Made by a program: the position numbers and the translations under genes
Source of the DNA: Thiopseudomonas sp964394445
GTDB lineage: Bacteria > Pseudomonadota > Gammaproteobacteria > Pseudomonadales > Pseudomonadaceae
NCBI GenBank assembly: GCA_964394445.1
Contig: CAYMXO010000075.1
Span: 1 to 7,718 of the forward strand
DNA: 7,718 nt
Direction: 5' to 3'
The notes under the pieces: generated by a model
The model's input: the letters and a program-made list of their open reading frames with translations, nothing else
Told to the model about the DNA's origin: nothing
Databases searched by the model: none
Part shown: in pieces, positions 5,837 through 7,718 of the stretch
Position numbering within the stretch: position 1 is the stretch's first letter
Layout: each line of letters begins with the position of its first letter

Positions 5837-6531
5837 TGCTGCGCTGGCTGGCCTCTTTTGTACTGGCTGTGTTGGCGGTGGTTGCCAGCTTTATCATGAT
5901 TCTGTGGATGATCTCGCCACCTGCCGTAAAGGTTGAAAACAAGCCGGTACAAGTTGGCCACTTCATTCCCATGAGCCGTGACAGCGCGGACAGTCGTTCA
6001 CGCAGCCGGCTCAAGGCACCCGAGCCGCCACCGGATCAAGTCCAGCCGCCCAGCCCGCAACGCCCGCAGACACCCCGGTCGATGCAGGCACCCACAGTAA
6101 AACTCGACGTGAGCCTGCCCAACCTGCCTTCGGCTGTTAGCGTTCAGGCGGCTGCCATGCCAAGCCTTGCCGGCGTTACCGCAGCCAGGGCCAGTCCTGC
6201 GCCTGCTGCCCCGGCAGCCCCGGCTGCTGCCGCACCCGGCCCCCAGGGGGTTGACTCCGAGGTGGTGCCATTGAACGAGGTTTTGCCGGAATATCCGGAC
6301 CAGGCCCGTCGTCGTGGTATCGAGGGTCATGTGAAGCTGGCCTTTACCATTACCGCCCAGGGCCGGGTAGAAAACATTCGCGTCGTTGAATCTTCGCCGG
6401 CCAACGTGTTTGATCGTTCGGCACGCCGTGCAGCCGCCCGCTGGCGCTTTGCGCCGCGCACCGAAAACGGTCAGGCAGTGCAGCGTGAAGCGGTGAAAAC
6501 CCTTGAGTTTCGCCTGAGCAACGGGAGGTAA
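5836..6531 (+). CDS. tonB: TonB2-type energy transducer
   Basis: A 231-residue protein with the TonB layout: one N-terminal membrane helix (about 5-26), a periplasmic linker with proline-rich parts (60-85 and an Ala/Pro run at 119-136), and a C-terminal TonB domain (about 143-228). That domain contains PEYPDQARRRGIEGHVKLAF (151-170), including the YP motif that contacts TonB boxes, then GRVENIRVVESSPANVFDR and ARWRFAP. It would span the periplasm and pull on TonB-dependent receptors for siderophores, haem or other substrates. The linker is richer in Ala-Pro than the EP/KP repeats of E. coli TonB, and the membrane helix has no histidine equivalent to E. coli His20. Translation begins within the exbD stop, with no separate strong ribosome-binding site. 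No receptor gene is present here, so the substrate cannot be named. Confidence 0.94.
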   Translation: MLRWLASFVLAVLAVVASFIMILWMISPPAVKVENKPVQVGHFIPMSRDSADSRSRSRLKAPEPPPDQVQPPSPQRPQTPRSMQAPTVKLDVSLPNLPSAVSVQAAAMPSLAGVTAARASPAPAAPAAPAAAAPGPQGVDSEVVPLNEVLPEYPDQARRRGIEGHVKLAFTITAQGRVENIRVVESSPANVFDRSARRAAARWRFAPRTENGQAVQREAVKTLEFRLSNGR

Positions 6532-6533
6532 TC

Positions 6534-7622
6534 GTGAAACGCTGGTTGGTCTTGCTCGGTTGCCTGTATTGCGGCTTGCTTTCGGCGCAGACGGTCGATC
6601 CGGAGGTGCTGCGGGCATTGCAGCAGGCGCAGGCTGCACAAGCCAAAGGCGAGCATGCCCGCGGCTTGCAAACGCTGGAAGCGCTGAAGCCGGAAAAAAG
6701 CAGTTTTGCCGAAGCGCTGGTATTGCGTAACAAGGCGTACCTTGCCTGGCAAGCCGGGCAAGAGCAAAAAGCAGCATCTTATCTGCAGCAGGCGTTACAA
6801 ACCGGTCAGCTGTCCGCAGAAGAACGTCAGGAAGATGGCCTGAATCTGGGCAAGCTGTATCTGCAGCTGAAACAGCCCGCGCAGGCGCTGGCTGCCCTTA
6901 AAGGCCAGCCACAAAGCAGTGAGGTACTGCAACTTGGCATCCAGGCCTGGCAAATGCAGGGCCGTTACGATCAGGCGCTGCCACTGGCCGAACGTTATCT
7001 GGCAGGGCAGCAGGACATCGCTCATGAATGGTTGCAGTTCATGGTGGCAGCCCATGCCAACCTGAAGCAATACAGTCAGGCAGCACGCTGGCAGCAGCGC
7101 ATCCTGAAGCGTGAACCGGACAGCTTTGCCCACTGGAAACAGCTGTCCGGCCTGCAACAGGCCGCCGGAGAGCCGGCTGCCGCTTTTGCTACCTTGCGTA
7201 CGGCCTATGCCAAGGGGCTGCAGATGCAGGCACGGGACCTGCAGCAAATGCTGGCCATGGCCACAGCAGCGCAGCAGCCCTGGCAAGGCGCACGCCTGTT
7301 GCAACAGCTGGTGGCTGCCGGCAAACTGCCCAATGATGCGCAACAACAGGAAACCCTGGCCCAGCTGTACTGGCAGGCCCGTGAACGCAGCAAGGCCATC
7401 GAGCTGTATCGCCAGCTGGCCGAGCGCGGCAACAAGGCGGAGCACTGGCTGATTCTGGCCCAGCTGGCCATGCAGCAGCAAGACTGGACCCTGTCTGCAC
7501 AGGCACTGGATGCTGCGCAGCGGGCCGGTGCCTCGCGTCGGCGTGTGCAGTCATGGCGTGACTGGCTGGAGAGTAGCAAGCAGGCGGAGCAGCTGGCGCG
7601 GGAAGGTGTGGTAGCGCGGTAA
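6534..7622 (+). CDS. Periplasmic tetratricopeptide-repeat protein of the TonB2 operon
   Basis: A 362-residue, almost all-helical protein. A signal peptide (Lys2-Arg3, hydrophobic 4-16, cleavage after LLSA at 18) predicts export to the periplasm. The remainder is a series of degenerate TPR-like helix pairs, for example around A-LVLRNKAYLAWQAGQEQKA (60-80), DGLNLGKLYLQLKQPAQAL (101-119), IQAWQMQGRYDQALPLAERY (138-157) and ETLAQLYWQARERSKAIELY (267-286). It is very rich in glutamine: 58 of 362 residues by my count. TPR genes are a recurring last member of TonB2 operons in Vibrio-like bacteria. They are expected to bind protein partners, perhaps TonB or the TtpC-like protein, but the target is unknown. 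Translation starts at GTG, two bases after the tonB stop, with GGGAGG at 6523-6528. It appears to be the last gene of the operon. Confidence 0.87.
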   Translation: MKRWLVLLGCLYCGLLSAQTVDPEVLRALQQAQAAQAKGEHARGLQTLEALKPEKSSFAEALVLRNKAYLAWQAGQEQKAASYLQQALQTGQLSAEERQEDGLNLGKLYLQLKQPAQALAALKGQPQSSEVLQLGIQAWQMQGRYDQALPLAERYLAGQQDIAHEWLQFMVAAHANLKQYSQAARWQQRILKREPDSFAHWKQLSGLQQAAGEPAAAFATLRTAYAKGLQMQARDLQQMLAMATAAQQPWQGARLLQQLVAAGKLPNDAQQQETLAQLYWQARERSKAIELYRQLAERGNKAEHWLILAQLAMQQQDWTLSAQALDAAQRAGASRRRVQSWRDWLESSKQAEQLAREGVVAR

Positions 7623-7688
7623 AGCATTTTGCAATGATATCTGAGGGGTAGTTGACACTGCGGTGGCTGTTGTCACTGTGGCGTCTGG

Positions 7689-7712
7689 GCCGGACGGAAC
7701 GCTCCGTCAGGC
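7689..7712 (+). repeat. Hairpin downstream of the TonB2 operon
   Basis: GACGGA (7693-7698) and TCCGTC (7703-7708) form a perfect 6-bp stem around ACGC. After one mismatched pair the stem extends by GCC/GGC. It lies 67 bp beyond the last operon gene. No T-tract follows before the window ends, so it may be a terminator-like or mRNA-stabilising structure, or part of the next feature off the right edge. Confidence 0.4.
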
Positions 7713-7718
7713 TGCGCT

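Noticed and set aside
6534..6563. Lipobox-like LLGC at residue 10 of the TPR protein
   Set aside because: The hydrophobic stretch before Cys10 is too short; an ordinary signal peptidase site at LLSA/Q (18-19) fits better.
5998..6777. Minus-strand open frame of 259 codons opposite tonB
   Set aside because: Antisense of the TonB linker and domain; no recognisable motifs and no suitable start context.
7654..7676. TGACA/TGTCA inverted repeat as an operon terminator
   Set aside because: Only a 5-bp stem with a 13-nt loop and no T-tract.

Overview
The window reads as a chromosomal segment of a gammaproteobacterium with moderately high G+C. The evidence is an E. coli-like class Ia NrdA (single N-terminal ATP cone, E. 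coli-sized, not the longer double-cone Pseudomonas form), a canonical Fur box, NrdR boxes, and a TonB2-type energy-transduction operon of the kind known from Vibrio, Shewanella and other marine gammaproteobacteria. A marine or Oceanospirillales-like host is a guess; the sequence alone does not fix the genus. There are no mobile elements, CRISPR arrays, tRNAs or rRNAs.

Layout. (1) Bases 1-2105, minus strand: nrdA, complete at its N terminus and running off the left edge about 60 codons before the expected end. (2) Bases 2106-2385: a divergent intergenic region with a sigma70-type nrdA promoter and two tandem NrdR boxes exactly 31 bp apart, one of which contains the whole -10 element. (3) Bases 2386-2640, plus strand: a small four-cysteine DUF1289 protein whose last five residues resemble a beta-clamp-binding motif. 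(4) Bases 2641-2747: a short regulatory gap with a TTGACT-17-GATAAT promoter covered by a strong Fur box. (5) Bases 2748-7622, plus strand: a tightly packed six-gene operon encoding a DUF3450 periplasmic coiled-coil protein, a TtpC-like MotA/TolQ/ExbB protein with a long periplasmic N-terminal region, a short ExbB, an ExbD, a TonB and a periplasmic TPR protein. (6) Bases 7623-7718: a non-coding tail with one hairpin.

How it works together. The six-gene operon is best read as an iron-regulated TonB2 system. ExbB and ExbD form the proton-driven motor, TonB carries force to outer-membrane receptors, and the TtpC-like protein is the extra component that TonB2 systems need in Vibrio. The DUF3450 and TPR proteins are conserved companions with little or no assigned function. 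Both look secreted, and the DUF3450 protein shares a layout with the periplasmic part of the TtpC-like protein, so the operon may encode a periplasmic scaffold that E. coli TonB-ExbB-ExbD lacks. No TonB-dependent receptor is in the window. The operon type is known; the least explained parts are the DUF3450/TtpC relationship, the TPR protein, and the DUF1289 protein beside nrdA.
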